Assembly: GCF_900187565.1 (NCBI RefSeq)
Contig: NZ_FYED01000005.1
Span: 1-64,000, forward strand
Length of the DNA stretch: 64,000 nt
DNA from: Pseudomonas sp. Irchel 3A7
Lineage (GTDB): Bacteria; Pseudomonadota; Gammaproteobacteria; Pseudomonadales; Pseudomonadaceae
Direction of reading: 5' to 3'
Shown: positions 47,669-60,155 of the stretch, piece after piece
Layout of the letters: every line of letters begins with the position of its first letter
Position numbering within the stretch: position 1 is the stretch's first letter
Position numbers and translations under genes: made by a program
Notes under the pieces: model-generated
What the model saw: the letters and a program-made list of their open reading frames with translations, nothing else
Databases searched by the model: none
What the model was told of the DNA's origin: nothing

Positions 47669-48671
47669 AGAGGCGCTGTCCTCGTTCGAGGCCGTGCAAG
47701 CCCAACTGCAGCAACTCGACTCAGCGATGATCGAGATCGCCGGCCGCCTGCGTCGCCAGCCGCCGCAAGTGGCCATGACCGTGGCCCGTGGCAGTTCCGA
47801 CCACGCCGCCAGTTATTTCGCCTACCTGACCATGCAGTGGCTGGGCATCCCGGTGGCATCGCTGCCGATGTCGGTGGTGACCATGCAGCAGGCACCGTTG
47901 AAAGTCAGCGGTCAGGTGGCGTTCGCCTTTTCGCAATCGGGGCAGAGCCCGGACCTGGTCAACAGCCTGCGCCTGTTGCGCAAACGCGGCGCGCTTAGCA
48001 TCTCGATGGTCAACGCCGTCGACTCGCCACTGGAGGCCGCCTGTGAATTCAGCCTGCCGCTGCTGGCCGGCACTGAAAGCAGCGTCGCCGCGACCAAGAG
48101 TTTCATCGCCACGCTCAGCGCCAGCGCCCGGTTGATCGGTCACTGGAAAGAAGATGCCGAACTGCTCGAAGCCGGCCTCGCCTTGCCCGAAGGCTTGCGC
48201 GATGCCGCGCGGCAGGACTGGAGCCCCGCTATCGAGGCCCTGCGCGATTGCCAGCGCTTGATGGTGATCGGCCGTGGCGCCGGTTTCGCCATCGCTCAGG
48301 AGGCGGCGCTCAAATTCAAGGAGACCTCGGCGATTCAGGCCGAAGCCTTCAGCAGCGCCGAAGTCCGCCACGGCCCCATGGCGCTGATCGACGAGCACTA
48401 CCCCTTGCTGATTTTCGCCCCACGCGGTGCCGAACAAGCCGGCCTGCTGAGCCTGGCGGCGGACATGCGTCAGCGCGGTGCACGGGTATTGCTGGCGGCG
48501 CCGGATGACGTGAGCGAGCGCGACCTGCCCCTGACCCGCGCCGAACACCCGGCTCTCGATCCGATCCTGGCGATCCAGAGTTTTTATGTGATGGCCGCCG
48601 GGCTGGCGGTTGCACGCGGCATGGACCCGGACCAGCCGCGGCACCTGAGCAAAGTGACGCGCACCCATTAA
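47649..48671 (+). CDS. nagB-II: Glucosamine-6-phosphate deaminase, SIS-domain type (NagB-II)
   Basis: 340 residues from a TTG start at 47649; AGGAG lies six bases before it, while the ATG at 47661 would be too far away. Two SIS domains (ARGSSDHAASYFAYL near 39, RGAGFAIAQEAALKFKETSA near 207) are the isomerase half of GlmS without its glutaminase domain. By context it converts glucosamine-6-phosphate to fructose-6-phosphate and ammonia, replacing the classic NagB. It overlaps nagA and precedes the PTS genes. Confidence 0.88.
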   Translation: MTSKMLEEALSSFEAVQAQLQQLDSAMIEIAGRLRRQPPQVAMTVARGSSDHAASYFAYLTMQWLGIPVASLPMSVVTMQQAPLKVSGQVAFAFSQSGQSPDLVNSLRLLRKRGALSISMVNAVDSPLEAACEFSLPLLAGTESSVAATKSFIATLSASARLIGHWKEDAELLEAGLALPEGLRDAARQDWSPAIEALRDCQRLMVIGRGAGFAIAQEAALKFKETSAIQAEAFSSAEVRHGPMALIDEHYPLLIFAPRGAEQAGLLSLAADMRQRGARVLLAAPDDVSERDLPLTRAEHPALDPILAIQSFYVMAAGLAVARGMDPDQPRHLSKVTRTH

Positions 48672-48680
48672 AGGCAACGC

Positions 48681-48782
48681 CCTGTGGGGCGAGCCTGTTC
48701 GCGATGGACGCTAACGATAACGCGGGTTTCCTGAATGAACGCGTTGTTCTCAGGTTCTTCGCGAGCAGGCTCGCTCCCACAG
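48681..48782. repeat. REP doublet inside the nag operon
   Basis: A degenerate left unit (CCTGTGGGGCGAGCCTGTTCGCG) and a full right unit lie between the deaminase and the PTS phosphotransferase gene. A hairpin here could lower expression of the distal genes or stabilise the upstream mRNA. Confidence 0.85.
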
Positions 48783-48826
48783 GGGGAGCGAAACGATCCG
48801 AATTCTGTTTTCAATGAGACCGAGCC

Positions 48827-51343
48827 ATGCACAACAACAATAAAGAGCTGACCCTCAGCGCCCCGCTCAGCGGCCCGGTGCTCACACTCGCCAAAGTCCC
48901 GGATGCGGTGTTTGCCAGCGGCACCATGGGCGACGGGATCGCCATCGACCCGTTGAACGACACCCTGCACGCGCCGTGCGCCGGTGTGGTGGTACACGTC
49001 GCGCGCACGGGCCACGCCGTGACCCTGCGGGCCGACAACGGTGCCGAACTGCTGCTGCACCTGGGCCTCGACACGGTCGAACTGCAAGGCCGGGGCTTTT
49101 CGATGCTGGTTCAGGAAGGCGCACGGGTTGCCAACGGCCAGCCGTTGCTGCGCTACGATCAGGACCAGGTCGCGCAACAGTGCAAAAGCCTGGTCAGCCT
49201 GCTGATTCTCACCAACAGCCAGGACTTTCAGGCCCGTCCCATCACCCTCAAATCAGTGAAAGTCGGCGAGCCGCTGCTGCACATCATCCGCCGCCATGGC
49301 GCGGGCGCGCAGGCGGACGTGGAGCTGGCCGGCGAAGAAATGGTCGGCCACATCCGCATTGCCCACCGTGGCGGTTTGCATGCTCGGCCGGCCGCGTTGA
49401 TTCGGCAAACCGCCCAGGGTTTCAAGAGCAAATCGCAGCTGCATTTCGCCGGTAAATCGGCGAAATGCGACAGCCTGATCGGCCTGATGGGCTTGGCCAT
49501 CGGCGAGCAGGACGAAGTGCAAGTCAGTTGCCAGGGCACGGACGCCGAAGCCGCACTGCAAGCCTTGTTGACCGCGCTGTCCACGGCACTGCCCGAAGAA
49601 CATCACGCCGTGGCCCCGACACCGATGATACAACGCAACCGCGTGGCTGAAGCCGGCGTGTTGCATGGCGTCTGCGCCTCTGCGGGGCTGGTCGGCGGGC
49701 CACTGTTGCGCTTGAACGCCATCAGCCTGCCTGCGGATGCCGGGCACAACGATCCGGCGCAACAACGGCAAACCCTCGATTGCGCACTGAGCCAGGTCCG
49801 CAGTGAAATCGCCGGCACCTTGGCCCAGGCCAGAAAACACAAGAATACTGACGAAGAAGCCATCTTCGCCGCCCACCTGGCGTTACTGGAAGACCCGGCA
49901 TTGCTGGACGCGGCCCATCTGTCCATCGACCACGGCACGGCGGCTACCCACGCCTGGGCCCAATCGATCGACGTGCAGTGCGACGTGCTCCAGCAACTGG
50001 GCAGTTCGCTGTTGGCTGAACGCGCCAACGACTTGCGCGACCTCAAGCAACGGGTGCTGCGCGCCCTGCTTGGTGAAGCCTGGCATTACGACGTACCGCC
50101 CGGCGCCATCGTCGCCGCTCACGAGCTGACCCCGTCCGATCTGCTGCAACTGAGCCAGCAAGGTGTCGCCGGGTTGTGCATGGCCGAAGGGGGCGCGACG
50201 TCCCATGTGGCGATTCTCGCCCGGGGCAAAGGCTTGCCGTGCCTGGTCGCACTGGGCTCATCGCTGCTGGATCAGGAACAGGGCCAGGCGGTCGTGCTGG
50301 ACGCGGACGGTGGTCGTCTCGAACTGATGCCAAGCGCCGAACGCCTGGCTGAGGTGCATCAGGCGCAGCTTGATCATCAGAAACGCCGCGCCGAGCAACA
50401 GACCCAGGCGCACAGCCCGGCGCAAACCCAGGATGGCCAGCGCATCGAAGTCGCCGCCAATGTTGCCTCCAGCGTCGAAGCCGCGGATGCCTTGGCCAAT
50501 GGCGCGGATGGCGTCGGCCTCTTGCGTACCGAGTTTCTGTTTGTCGACCGCAATACCGCGCCGGACGAACAGGAGCAACACCGCGCCTATCAAGCGGTCC
50601 TCGATGCCATGGGCGACAAGTCGGTGATCATCCGCACCATCGACGTCGGCGGCGACAAGCAACTCGACTATCTGCCCTTGCCCGCCGAAGCGAACCCGGT
50701 ACTCGGCCTGCGTGGCATTCGCCTGGCCCAGGCCCGCCCGGAACTGCTCGACCAGCAACTGCGCGCGCTGCTGCACGTTACGCCGTTGTCCCGTTGTCGA
50801 ATCCTGTTGCCGATGGTCACCGAAGTCGACGAGCTACTGCACATCCGCCAACGCCTCGACGCCTTGTGCATCGAGCTGGGCTTGAGCGAGCGCCCGGAGT
50901 TGGGGGTGATGATCGAAGTCCCGGCCGCCGCACTGCTGGCCGAGCAACTGGCCGAACACGCGGACTTCCTGTCCATCGGCACCAACGATTTGTCGCAATA
51001 CACCCTGGCCATGGACCGCGACCATGCCGGCCTCGCCTCAAGGGTCGACGCCCTGCACCCGGCGCTGCTGCGCTTGATCGCCCTGACCTGTGCCGGTGCT
51101 GCGCAGCACAAGCGCTGGGTCGGGGTTTGTGGCGCGCTGGCCTCCGATCCGCTGGCCACGCCGGTACTGATCGGGCTGGGCGTGAGCGAACTGTCGGTGA
51201 GCCCGGTGCAGATCGGTGAAATCAAGGACCGCGTACGCCACCTCGACGCCAGCGAATGCCGTCGCATCAGCCAGGACCTGCTCAAGCTGAGCAGCGCCTC
51301 GGCAGTACGTCATGCCTGTCACCAGCATTGGCCTCTGAGCTAA
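48827..51343 (+). CDS. ptsP: Fused PTS protein: EIIA(Glc-type)-HPr-enzyme I
   Basis: An 838-residue three-domain phosphotransferase. EIIA (about 1-150) has active His78 in LLLHLGLDTVEL; HPr (about 172-255) has His185 in GLHARPA; enzyme I (about 280-838) has His460 in GGATSHVAI and a PEP-binding barrel with LRTEFLF. It carries phosphate from PEP through all soluble steps to the partner EIIBC (NagE), encoded 30 bases downstream. It is distinct from PtsN-linked nitrogen PTS proteins, which have a GAF domain. Confidence 0.93.
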   Translation: MHNNNKELTLSAPLSGPVLTLAKVPDAVFASGTMGDGIAIDPLNDTLHAPCAGVVVHVARTGHAVTLRADNGAELLLHLGLDTVELQGRGFSMLVQEGARVANGQPLLRYDQDQVAQQCKSLVSLLILTNSQDFQARPITLKSVKVGEPLLHIIRRHGAGAQADVELAGEEMVGHIRIAHRGGLHARPAALIRQTAQGFKSKSQLHFAGKSAKCDSLIGLMGLAIGEQDEVQVSCQGTDAEAALQALLTALSTALPEEHHAVAPTPMIQRNRVAEAGVLHGVCASAGLVGGPLLRLNAISLPADAGHNDPAQQRQTLDCALSQVRSEIAGTLAQARKHKNTDEEAIFAAHLALLEDPALLDAAHLSIDHGTAATHAWAQSIDVQCDVLQQLGSSLLAERANDLRDLKQRVLRALLGEAWHYDVPPGAIVAAHELTPSDLLQLSQQGVAGLCMAEGGATSHVAILARGKGLPCLVALGSSLLDQEQGQAVVLDADGGRLELMPSAERLAEVHQAQLDHQKRRAEQQTQAHSPAQTQDGQRIEVAANVASSVEAADALANGADGVGLLRTEFLFVDRNTAPDEQEQHRAYQAVLDAMGDKSVIIRTIDVGGDKQLDYLPLPAEANPVLGLRGIRLAQARPELLDQQLRALLHVTPLSRCRILLPMVTEVDELLHIRQRLDALCIELGLSERPELGVMIEVPAAALLAEQLAEHADFLSIGTNDLSQYTLAMDRDHAGLASRVDALHPALLRLIALTCAGAAQHKRWVGVCGALASDPLATPVLIGLGVSELSVSPVQIGEIKDRVRHLDASECRRISQDLLKLSSASAVRHACHQHWPLS

Positions 51344-51373
51344 AGAACAACAAAAAATCCAGGGAGAACCGCC

Positions 51374-53089
51374 ATGTACCAATACTTCATCGAAGGCCTG
51401 CAGCGCCTCGGCCGCGCGCTGATGCTGCCGATCGCAATCCTTCCGATTGCCGGCCTGCTGCTGCGCCTGGGCGACACGGACCTGTTGAACATCGCGATCA
51501 TCCACGACGCCGGTCAGGTGATTTTCGCCAACCTGGCACTGATCTTCGCCATCGGCATCGCCGTCGGGTTCGCCAAGGACAACAACGGCACGGCCGGCCT
51601 GGCCGGAGCCATTGGTTATCTGGTGATGGTGTCCACGCTCAAAGTGCTGGATGCGAGCATCAACATGGGCATGCTCGCCGGGATCATCAGCGGCTTGATG
51701 GCCGGCGCGCTGTACAACCGGTTCAAGGACATCAAGTTGCCGGAGTACCTGGCATTCTTCGGCGGCCGGCGTTTCGTGCCGATTGTCACAGGTTTCAGTG
51801 CGGTAGGCCTGGGTGTTGTGTTCGGCCTGATCTGGCCGCCGGTCCAGCACGGCATCAACGGCTTCGGCGCGTTGCTGCTGGAGAGCGGCAGCATCGGTGC
51901 GTTCATTTTCGGTGTGCTCAACCGCCTGCTGATCGTCACCGGCCTGCACCACATCATCAACAACATGGCCTGGTTCGTGTTCGGTAACTTCACCGACCCG
52001 ACCACGGGCGCCCTGGTGACCGGCGATATATCGCGCTACTTTGCCGGCGACCCGAAAGGTGGCCAGTTCATGACCGGCATGTTCCCGGTGATGCTCTTCG
52101 GCCTGCCCGCCGCCTGCCTGGCGATGTACCGCAACGCCCTGCCGGAGCGACGCAAAATCATGGGCGGGATTTTCCTGTCGATGGCCCTGACCTCATTCCT
52201 GACCGGCGTCACCGAACCCATCGAATTCGCCTTCATGTTCCTCGCACCGCTGTTGTTCCTGCTGCACGCGCTGCTGACCGGCCTGTCCATGGCCGTCACC
52301 AACCTGCTGAACATCCACCTCGGCTTCACCTTTTCCGGCGGCTTCATCGACATGATCCTCGGCTGGGGCAAATCCACCAATGGCTGGCGGGTGGTGCCGG
52401 TAGGCCTGGTCTATGCGCTGATCTACTACCTGGTGTTCGATTACTGCATTCGCCGTTTCAACCTCAAGACACCAGGCCGGGAAGACAGCGCCGCGACCGA
52501 AAAGACTGCCGTGGCTGAAAGCGACCGTGCCGGGGCCTACATCAAGGCCTTGGGTGGTGCCGAGAACCTGATCACCGTCGGCGCCTGCACCACACGCCTG
52601 CGACTGGACATGGTGGATCGCAACAAAGCGTCGGATGCGGACTTGAAAGCGCTGGGTGCCATGGCCGTGGTACGGCCGGGCAAGGGCGGCAGCTTGCAGG
52701 TGGTGGTCGGGCCGATGGCCGACAGCATTGCCGATGAGATTCGCCTGGCGATGCCAGCATTGGGGCGCGCGGTGATCTCCACTCCGGCTGCGACGGTCGA
52801 CGCACCACCACCCGCCGCCATGGCGGCGCCCGAAGCCCGGCAATGGCTGAATGCCTTGGGTGGTGGCGACAATGTGCTGCAACTGAACTGCGTGGCCATG
52901 ACCCGGATTCGCCTGCTACTGGCCGATGGCAAGGCATTGTCGGAGTGCGATTTGAAGGTGCTGGGTTGTCAGGGGGTGAGTCAGCTTGAGGGCGGCATCT
53001 GGCATCTGTTGGTGGGTGACAGGGCCGCAAGCCTGAGTGAGGCGCTGGAAGCGTTGGTCAATCGCAGTGAGGTGAGTGCCAAGGTTTAG
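51374..53089 (+). CDS. nagE: N-acetylglucosamine-specific PTS permease, EIIC-EIIB-EIIB
   Basis: A 571-residue protein. EIIC (about 1-365, ten or so membrane segments) imports and phosphorylates GlcNAc. The first EIIB (about 380-455) has the phospho-Cys405 in ACTTRLRL. A second EIIB-like domain (about 485-565) reads CVAMTRIRL: the phospho-Cys position is Ala, and a Cys (506) lies two residues earlier, so this copy is probably inactive. No EIIA is attached; that is supplied by the fused upstream protein. It is the last gene of the nag operon. Confidence 0.93.
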   Translation: MYQYFIEGLQRLGRALMLPIAILPIAGLLLRLGDTDLLNIAIIHDAGQVIFANLALIFAIGIAVGFAKDNNGTAGLAGAIGYLVMVSTLKVLDASINMGMLAGIISGLMAGALYNRFKDIKLPEYLAFFGGRRFVPIVTGFSAVGLGVVFGLIWPPVQHGINGFGALLLESGSIGAFIFGVLNRLLIVTGLHHIINNMAWFVFGNFTDPTTGALVTGDISRYFAGDPKGGQFMTGMFPVMLFGLPAACLAMYRNALPERRKIMGGIFLSMALTSFLTGVTEPIEFAFMFLAPLLFLLHALLTGLSMAVTNLLNIHLGFTFSGGFIDMILGWGKSTNGWRVVPVGLVYALIYYLVFDYCIRRFNLKTPGREDSAATEKTAVAESDRAGAYIKALGGAENLITVGACTTRLRLDMVDRNKASDADLKALGAMAVVRPGKGGSLQVVVGPMADSIADEIRLAMPALGRAVISTPAATVDAPPPAAMAAPEARQWLNALGGGDNVLQLNCVAMTRIRLLLADGKALSECDLKVLGCQGVSQLEGGIWHLLVGDRAASLSEALEALVNRSEVSAKV

Positions 53090-53113
53090 ATCCTCGGTGC
53101 CTGATGAATCGCA

Positions 53114-53186
53114 TTCGCGAGCAGGCTCGCTCCCACAGTGGTTCGGTGTACGCAGATCCATTGTGGGAGCGAGCCTGCTCGCGAAG
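53114..53186. repeat. REP doublet (GCGAGCAGGCTCGC type)
   Basis: A compact inverted pair between nagE and the convergent YqfO-like gene. Confidence 0.9.
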
Positions 53187-53217
53187 AGACCCTAAATCGC
53201 ACCGCAAATCCTGGACA

Positions 53218-53256
53218 ATAAAAAACCCGCTGAAATCACTTCAGCGGGTTTTCTTT
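53218..53256. terminator. Bidirectional intrinsic terminator
   Basis: AAAACCCGCTGAA / TTCAGCGGGTTTT with a five-base loop and T-rich flanks on both strands. It ends the nag operon and the convergent YqfO-like transcript. Confidence 0.9.
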
Positions 53257-53272
53257 TTGGCAGCCCGGAAGA

Positions 53273-53584
53273 TCAGAAATCCTCCAACCGCCACACCTCA
53301 TACGCTGGTGTCTCGTAGGGATGGCTCTGTTTCAGAGCCGCCACCACCGAGCGAATCAACTCATCGGCCACCACCAGCTCAACCTTCCATTCCTCGACCT
53401 GCTCGACTTGCCCCTCTTCACCAATGAACGGCTGACTGCCGTCCAATGGTCGAAACTGGCCAAGCCCCAGCACTTGCCACGCACAGTGGTCGTAAGCACC
53501 GATCCGCCCGCCACCGGCGGCGAATACGGCACTTTTGACCACGTCGACATGACTGTCGGGAACAAAAAAGCTGAGCTTGTACAC
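53273..53584 (-). CDS. YqfO-like protein (NIF3 insert-domain family)
   Basis: A 103-residue protein matching the small PII-like insert domain of NIF3/YqfO proteins: MYKLSFFVPDSHVDVVKSAV at the start, GRIGAYDHCAW near residue 26 and HPYETPAYEVW near the end. Stand-alone copies are common in Pseudomonas; function is unknown. It is next to purL on the same strand, five bases beyond the purL stop, so it probably shares the purL transcript. Confidence 0.87.
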   Translation of the reverse strand: MYKLSFFVPDSHVDVVKSAVFAAGGGRIGAYDHCAWQVLGLGQFRPLDGSQPFIGEEGQVEQVEEWKVELVVADELIRSVVAALKQSHPYETPAYEVWRLEDF

Positions 53585-53589
53585 GGCGA

Positions 53590-56500
53590 TCAGTTAACCC
53601 AGACGCGAGCGTTACGGAACATACGTATCCAAGGTGCGTCTTCGTTCCAGTCTTCCGAACGCCACGAGTTCTGCACGGCACGGAACACGCGCTCCGGGTG
53701 CGGCATCATGATGGTCACGCGACCGTCGCGACTGGTCAAACCGGTGATCCCGCGCGGCGAGCCGTTCGGGTTGGCCGGGTAGCTTTCGGTGACCTTGCCG
53801 TGGTTGTCGACGAAACGCATCGCCACGCAACCGGACAGATCGGCTTCCAGCAGTGCTTCTTCGCTGGCGAACTCGGCATGGCCTTCACCGTGGGCGATGG
53901 CGATCGGCATACGCGAACCGGCCATGCCTTGCAGGAAGATCGAGTTCGATTCCTGGATCTGCACCATCGCCACGCGGGCTTCGAACTGCTCGGAACGGTT
54001 ACGCACAAAGTGCGGCCAGAACTCGCTGCCCGGGATCAGCTCGTGCAGGTTGGACATCATCTGGCAACCGTTGCACACGCCGAGGGTGAAGCTGTCGTTA
54101 CGTTCGAAGAAGCCCTGGAACGCATCGCGGGCACGGCTGTTGAACAGCGCCGACTTGGCCCAGCCTTCACCGGCACCCAGTACGTCGCCGTAGGAGAAAC
54201 CACCGCAGGCCACCAGGCCCTTGAACTCGTTCAGGTCGACACGGCCGGCCAGAATGTCGCTCATGTGCACGTCGATCGCGTTGAAACCGGCACGGTCGAA
54301 CGCCGCCGCCATTTCCACCTGACCGTTGACGCCCTGCTCACGCAATACGGCAACCTGTGGACGAATGCCTTTCTTGATGTAAGGCGCGGCGACATCCTGG
54401 TTGACGTCGTAGCTGAGCTTGACGCTCAGGCCCGGGTTGTCCTCTTCCAGCAGCACGTCGAATTCCTGATCGGCGCAGTCGGCGTTGTCACGCAGACGCT
54501 GGATCTGGTAGCTGGTTTCGGCCCACTGGCGTTGCAGCAGACGACGCTGGCCTTCGAAGACGGTGTCGCCATTGAAAGTGATGCTGATTTCGCCGTTGTT
54601 GATCGGCTGCCCGATCACCGACACGCACTCGCCCAGACCGGCAGCGCTGAACTGCGCGAGGATGTCCGGGGTAGCGTCCTGGCGAACCTGGATCACGGCG
54701 CCCAGTTCTTCGTTGAACAGGATCGCGGCGATGTCCGCCGAGGTTTCCGCCACGCCGTCGAGGTTCAGGCTCAGGCCGCAGTGACCGGCGAAGGCCATTT
54801 CCACGGCACTGGTCAACAGACCACCGTCGGAACGGTCGTGGTAAGCCAGCAGGTGACCGTCGGCGTTGAGGCCCTGGATGACGGCGAAGAAGGCTTTCAG
54901 GTCTTCGGCGTCATCGACGTCCGGCGCCTGTTTGCCGAGCTTACCGTGAACCTGGGCAAGGATCGAGGCACCCATGCGGTTCTGGCCGCGGCCCAGGTCG
55001 ATCAGGATCAGGTCGGTGGTGCCCTTGTCCATGCGCAGTTGCGGGGTCAGGGTCTGACGGATGTCAGTCACTGGCGCGAAACCGGTCACGATCAGCGACA
55101 TTGGCGAAGTCACCGCCTTGTCCACGCCGTCATCGTTCCAGCGGGTGGCCATGGACATCGAGTCCTTGCCCACCGGAATGGTGATGCCCAGTTCAGGGCA
55201 CAGTTCCATGCCGACGGCTTTGACGGTGTCGTACAGACGCGCGTCTTCACCTGGGTGACCGGCAGCGGACATCCAGTTTGCCGACAGCTTGATGTCGGAG
55301 ATCTTGCCGATCCGCGAAGCCGCGATGTTGGTCAGGGTTTCGCCGATGGCCATGCGACCCGACGCCGGGGCGTCCAGCAGCGCCAGCGGAGTCCGCTCGC
55401 CCATGGCCATGGCTTCACCGGTATAGACGTCGAAGCTGGTGGCGGTGACGGCAACGTCGGCCACCGGAACCTGCCACGGGCCGACCATCTGATCACGGGC
55501 AACAAGGCCGGTGATGGTGCGGTCGCCGATGGTGATCAGGAAGCTTTTGCTGGCCACGGCCGGGTGATGCAGAACGCGCTCGACGCAGTCGGCGATGTTC
55601 AGGGTCGACGGATCGAAATCGTCGCCCAGCTCGTTTTCACGAACCACCGAGCGGTGCATGCGCGGAGCCTTGCCCAGCAGCACTTCCAGTGGCATGTCCA
55701 CCGGGCTGTTGCCGAAGTGGCTATCCGTAACAGTCAGCTGCGGCTCGGCAGTGGCTTCGCCGACCACGGCGAACGGGCAACGCTCGCGTTCGCAGATCGC
55801 CTTGAAGCGCTCGAAGTCAGCCGGGCCGACCGCCAGCACGTAACGTTCCTGGGATTCGTTGCTCCAGATTTCGTGCGGGGCCATGCCCGGCTCGTCGTTT
55901 GGAATGTTGCGCAGTTCGAAACGGCCACCACGGTCGCCGTCGTTGACCAATTCCGGGAAGGCGTTGGACAGACCGCCCGCGCCCACGTCGTGGATGAAGC
56001 TGATCGGGTTCTTGTCACCCAGTTGCCAGCAACGGTCGATGACTTCCTGGCAGCGACGCTCCATTTCCGGGTTTTCGCGTTGTACCGAAGCGAAGTCCAG
56101 GTCCGCCGAGCTGGTGCCGGTAGCCATGGAGGAAGCCGCGCCGCCGCCCAGGCCGATCAGCATCGCCGGGCCGCCGAGCACGATCAGCTTGGAGCCGACG
56201 ACGATCTCGCCTTTCTGGACGTGTTCTTCACGGATGTTGCCCATGCCGCCGGCCAGCATGATCGGCTTGTGGTAACCGCGAACTTCATCACCATGAGGCG
56301 TGGTGATGGACTGTTCGAAAGTACGGAAGTAACCGGTCAGCGCCGGACGGCCGAATTCGTTGTTGAACGCAGCGCCGCCCAGCGGGCCTTCGATCATGAT
56401 GTCCAGTGCGGTGACGATGCGCTCGGGCTTGCCGTACGGCACTTCCCACGGCTGTTCGAAACCCGGGATCTGCAGGTTGGACACGGTGAAACCGGTCAGG

Positions 56501-57486
56501 CCGGCTTTCGGCTTGGCGCCACGACCGGTCGCGCCTTCGTCACGGATCTCGCCACCGGAACCGGTGGATGCGCCCGGGAACGGGGCAATCGCGGTCGGGT
56601 GGTTGTGAGTCTCGACTTTCATCAGGATGTGCACCGGTTCCTGCACCGCGCCGTACTGGCGGGTTTCAGGATCCGGGAAGAAACGCCCGGCCACGGAACC
56701 GACGATCACCGAAGCGTTGTCCTTGTAAGCCGACAGCACGCCTTCGTTGTGCATCTGGTAGGTGTTCTTGATCATGCCGAACAGGCTTTTTTCCTGGCTC
56801 TGGCCGTCGATGTCCCAACTGGCGTTGAAGATCTTGTGACGGCAGTGCTCGGAGTTCGCCTGGGCGAACATCATCAGTTCGATGTCATGCGGGTTGCGCT
56901 TCAAGCCGACGAAGGCGTTGACCAGGTAATCGATCTCGTCTTCGGCCAGGGCCAGGCCCAGCTCGGTGTTGGCTTTTTCCAGCGCGGCGCGACCGCCACC
57001 CAACACGTCGATCGCGGTCAGGGGCTTGGGTTCGGCGTGGCTGAACAGGCCGGCGGCTTGTTCCAGGTTGCCCAGGACGATCTGGGTCATGCGGTCGTGC
57101 AGCCCTTCAGCAATAAGCTGGGCGTCAGCGTCGCTGAACTGGCCGGCTACATAAAAGGCGATGCCGCGCTCCAGACGCTGGATCTTGGTCAGGCCGCAGT
57201 TGCGAGCGATGTCGCTGGCCTTGCTCGACCACGGCGAGATGGTGCCGAAACGCGGCAGCACCAGGAACAGACGACCGGTCGGCTCCTGGACCGGAACGCT
57301 TGGACCGTACTTCAGAAGGCGCGCGAGCACCTGCTGTTCGTCGCCGGTCAGGACGCCGGTGACTTCGGCGAAGTGAGCGAATTCAGCATACAGGCCACTG
57401 ACAGCCGGGACCTTTTGGCTCAGTTGCTCAAGGAGTTTGCTGTGGCGAAAGGCAGAAAGGGCAGGAGCGCCGCGCAGGATCAACAT
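53590..57486 (-). CDS. purL: Phosphoribosylformylglycinamidine synthase
   Basis: A 1298-residue single-chain PurL. The N-terminal FGAR-binding part is followed by two AIR-synthase-like halves ([18 protein letters not shown] near 295) and a C-terminal glutamine amidotransferase with nucleophile Cys in [10 protein letters not shown] near 1140. It makes FGAM from FGAR, glutamine and ATP in de novo purine synthesis. Length equals the gammaproteobacterial norm. The start at 57486 is about 290 bases from the divergent mltF start. Confidence 0.97.
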   Translation of the reverse strand: MLILRGAPALSAFRHSKLLEQLSQKVPAVSGLYAEFAHFAEVTGVLTGDEQQVLARLLKYGPSVPVQEPTGRLFLVLPRFGTISPWSSKASDIARNCGLTKIQRLERGIAFYVAGQFSDADAQLIAEGLHDRMTQIVLGNLEQAAGLFSHAEPKPLTAIDVLGGGRAALEKANTELGLALAEDEIDYLVNAFVGLKRNPHDIELMMFAQANSEHCRHKIFNASWDIDGQSQEKSLFGMIKNTYQMHNEGVLSAYKDNASVIVGSVAGRFFPDPETRQYGAVQEPVHILMKVETHNHPTAIAPFPGASTGSGGEIRDEGATGRGAKPKAGLTGFTVSNLQIPGFEQPWEVPYGKPERIVTALDIMIEGPLGGAAFNNEFGRPALTGYFRTFEQSITTPHGDEVRGYHKPIMLAGGMGNIREEHVQKGEIVVGSKLIVLGGPAMLIGLGGGAASSMATGTSSADLDFASVQRENPEMERRCQEVIDRCWQLGDKNPISFIHDVGAGGLSNAFPELVNDGDRGGRFELRNIPNDEPGMAPHEIWSNESQERYVLAVGPADFERFKAICERERCPFAVVGEATAEPQLTVTDSHFGNSPVDMPLEVLLGKAPRMHRSVVRENELGDDFDPSTLNIADCVERVLHHPAVASKSFLITIGDRTITGLVARDQMVGPWQVPVADVAVTATSFDVYTGEAMAMGERTPLALLDAPASGRMAIGETLTNIAASRIGKISDIKLSANWMSAAGHPGEDARLYDTVKAVGMELCPELGITIPVGKDSMSMATRWNDDGVDKAVTSPMSLIVTGFAPVTDIRQTLTPQLRMDKGTTDLILIDLGRGQNRMGASILAQVHGKLGKQAPDVDDAEDLKAFFAVIQGLNADGHLLAYHDRSDGGLLTSAVEMAFAGHCGLSLNLDGVAETSADIAAILFNEELGAVIQVRQDATPDILAQFSAAGLGECVSVIGQPINNGEISITFNGDTVFEGQRRLLQRQWAETSYQIQRLRDNADCADQEFDVLLEEDNPGLSVKLSYDVNQDVAAPYIKKGIRPQVAVLREQGVNGQVEMAAAFDRAGFNAIDVHMSDILAGRVDLNEFKGLVACGGFSYGDVLGAGEGWAKSALFNSRARDAFQGFFERNDSFTLGVCNGCQMMSNLHELIPGSEFWPHFVRNRSEQFEARVAMVQIQESNSIFLQGMAGSRMPIAIAHGEGHAEFASEEALLEADLSGCVAMRFVDNHGKVTESYPANPNGSPRGITGLTSRDGRVTIMMPHPERVFRAVQNSWRSEDWNEDAPWIRMFRNARVWVN

Positions 57487-57721
57487 CTTCGGGACAGCCT
57501 CGGGAAGGGGTGTGCTTTGAGGCCGTGCATTCTAGCCTAAACAGCCCGCGACATCACCCGAAACGCTACACGCGGTTGCACCCGGGCGTCGGCCCGGCTT
57601 TGCGGACCGGTCGCCAGCGTTGATCGAGTCGATTGTGACGGGATATTTTTACTGTCACAAAATGTCGCCAGAGCCCATTCCTGCGGGCTTCACAGCGGTT
57701 TTCCCTGCCCTAGCAGACTAG

Positions 57722-59233
<1,512 letters not shown>

Positions 59234-59252
59234 CGGCCTTCCCCTATCAAAA

Positions 59253-59343
59253 CTGTGGGAGCGAGCCTGCTCGCGAATGCGGTGTATCAGTCAAAGTCAT
59301 GTCGACTGACACCCCGCTTTCGCGAGCAGGCTCGCTCCCACAA
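59253..59343. repeat. REP doublet (GCGAGCAGGCTCGC type)
   Basis: Inverted units between convergent mltF and pdxJ; a likely transcription end for both. Confidence 0.9.
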
Positions 59344-59359
59344 GGTTTTGTAGTGTGCT

Positions 59360-60106
59360 TCAGGCCTTGGCGGCAGCCGCAAGAATCAGCGCCTTCATCT
59401 CCGAAACAGCCGACTTGAAGCCAACGAACAACGCATGAGCCACCAGCGCATGGCCGATGTTCAGTTCGTTGATACCCTTGATCGCGGCAACGGCTTCGAC
59501 GTTGTGATAATGCAGACCGTGGCCGGCATTGACGATCAGCCCCTGGGCCAGGCCAAACGCCACACCGTCCGCGACACGCTTGAGCTCTTCGGCAACGTCG
59601 GTGGGCGTCTCGGCGTCGGCATAACGCCCGGTGTGCAGCTCGATGGCTGGAGCACCGACACGGCGCGAAGCTTCGATCTGCCGCTCATCGGCATCAATAA
59701 ACAGTGACACTTCAGCGCCGATCTTCGACAGGCGCTCCACAGCAGCCTTGATCCGCGCTTCCTGCCCCGCCACGTCCAGACCACCTTCGGTCGTCAGCTC
59801 CTGACGGGTTTCCGGTACCAGGCAGATGTGCGCCGGACGGATACGCTCGGCAAACGCCATCATTTCTTCGGTGACGCCCATTTCGAAGTTCATGCGGGTT
59901 TGCAGCACGTCCTTGAGCAGCAGCACGTCGCGCTCCTGAATGTGCCGGCGGTCTTCACGCAGGTGAACGGTAATACCGTCAGCGCCCGCCTCTTCCGCAT
60001 CCAGTGCTGCCTTGACCGGGTCCGGGTAGCGTGTGCCCCGGGCCTGACGCAGGGTGGCAACGTGGTCGATGTTCACGCCAAGAAGAATGCGGGTGCTGGT
60101 GGTCAC
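59360..60106 (-). CDS. pdxJ: Pyridoxine 5'-phosphate synthase
   Basis: 248 residues from a GTG start at 60106, with TGGAG about eight bases before it. The protein begins [20 protein letters not shown], the family N-terminus, and has the REDRRHI loop near residue 46. It condenses 1-deoxyxylulose-5-phosphate with an aminoacetone phosphate to make pyridoxine 5'-phosphate. The ATG further up lies inside recO and gives non-family residues. It is the last gene of the lepA-lepB-rnc-era-recO-pdxJ series. Confidence 0.95.
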   Translation of the reverse strand: MTTSTRILLGVNIDHVATLRQARGTRYPDPVKAALDAEEAGADGITVHLREDRRHIQERDVLLLKDVLQTRMNFEMGVTEEMMAFAERIRPAHICLVPETRQELTTEGGLDVAGQEARIKAAVERLSKIGAEVSLFIDADERQIEASRRVGAPAIELHTGRYADAETPTDVAEELKRVADGVAFGLAQGLIVNAGHGLHYHNVEAVAAIKGINELNIGHALVAHALFVGFKSAVSEMKALILAAAAKA

Positions 60107-60155
60107 GGAAGCGCTCCAGAAGAAGAGAAAGTTCGGTGCACAGCATACGGGGAGA

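Noticed and set aside
53698..57540. 1280-codon plus-strand open frame opposite purL
   Set aside because: It mirrors purL over its whole length and has a composition typical of antisense frames; purL is certain.
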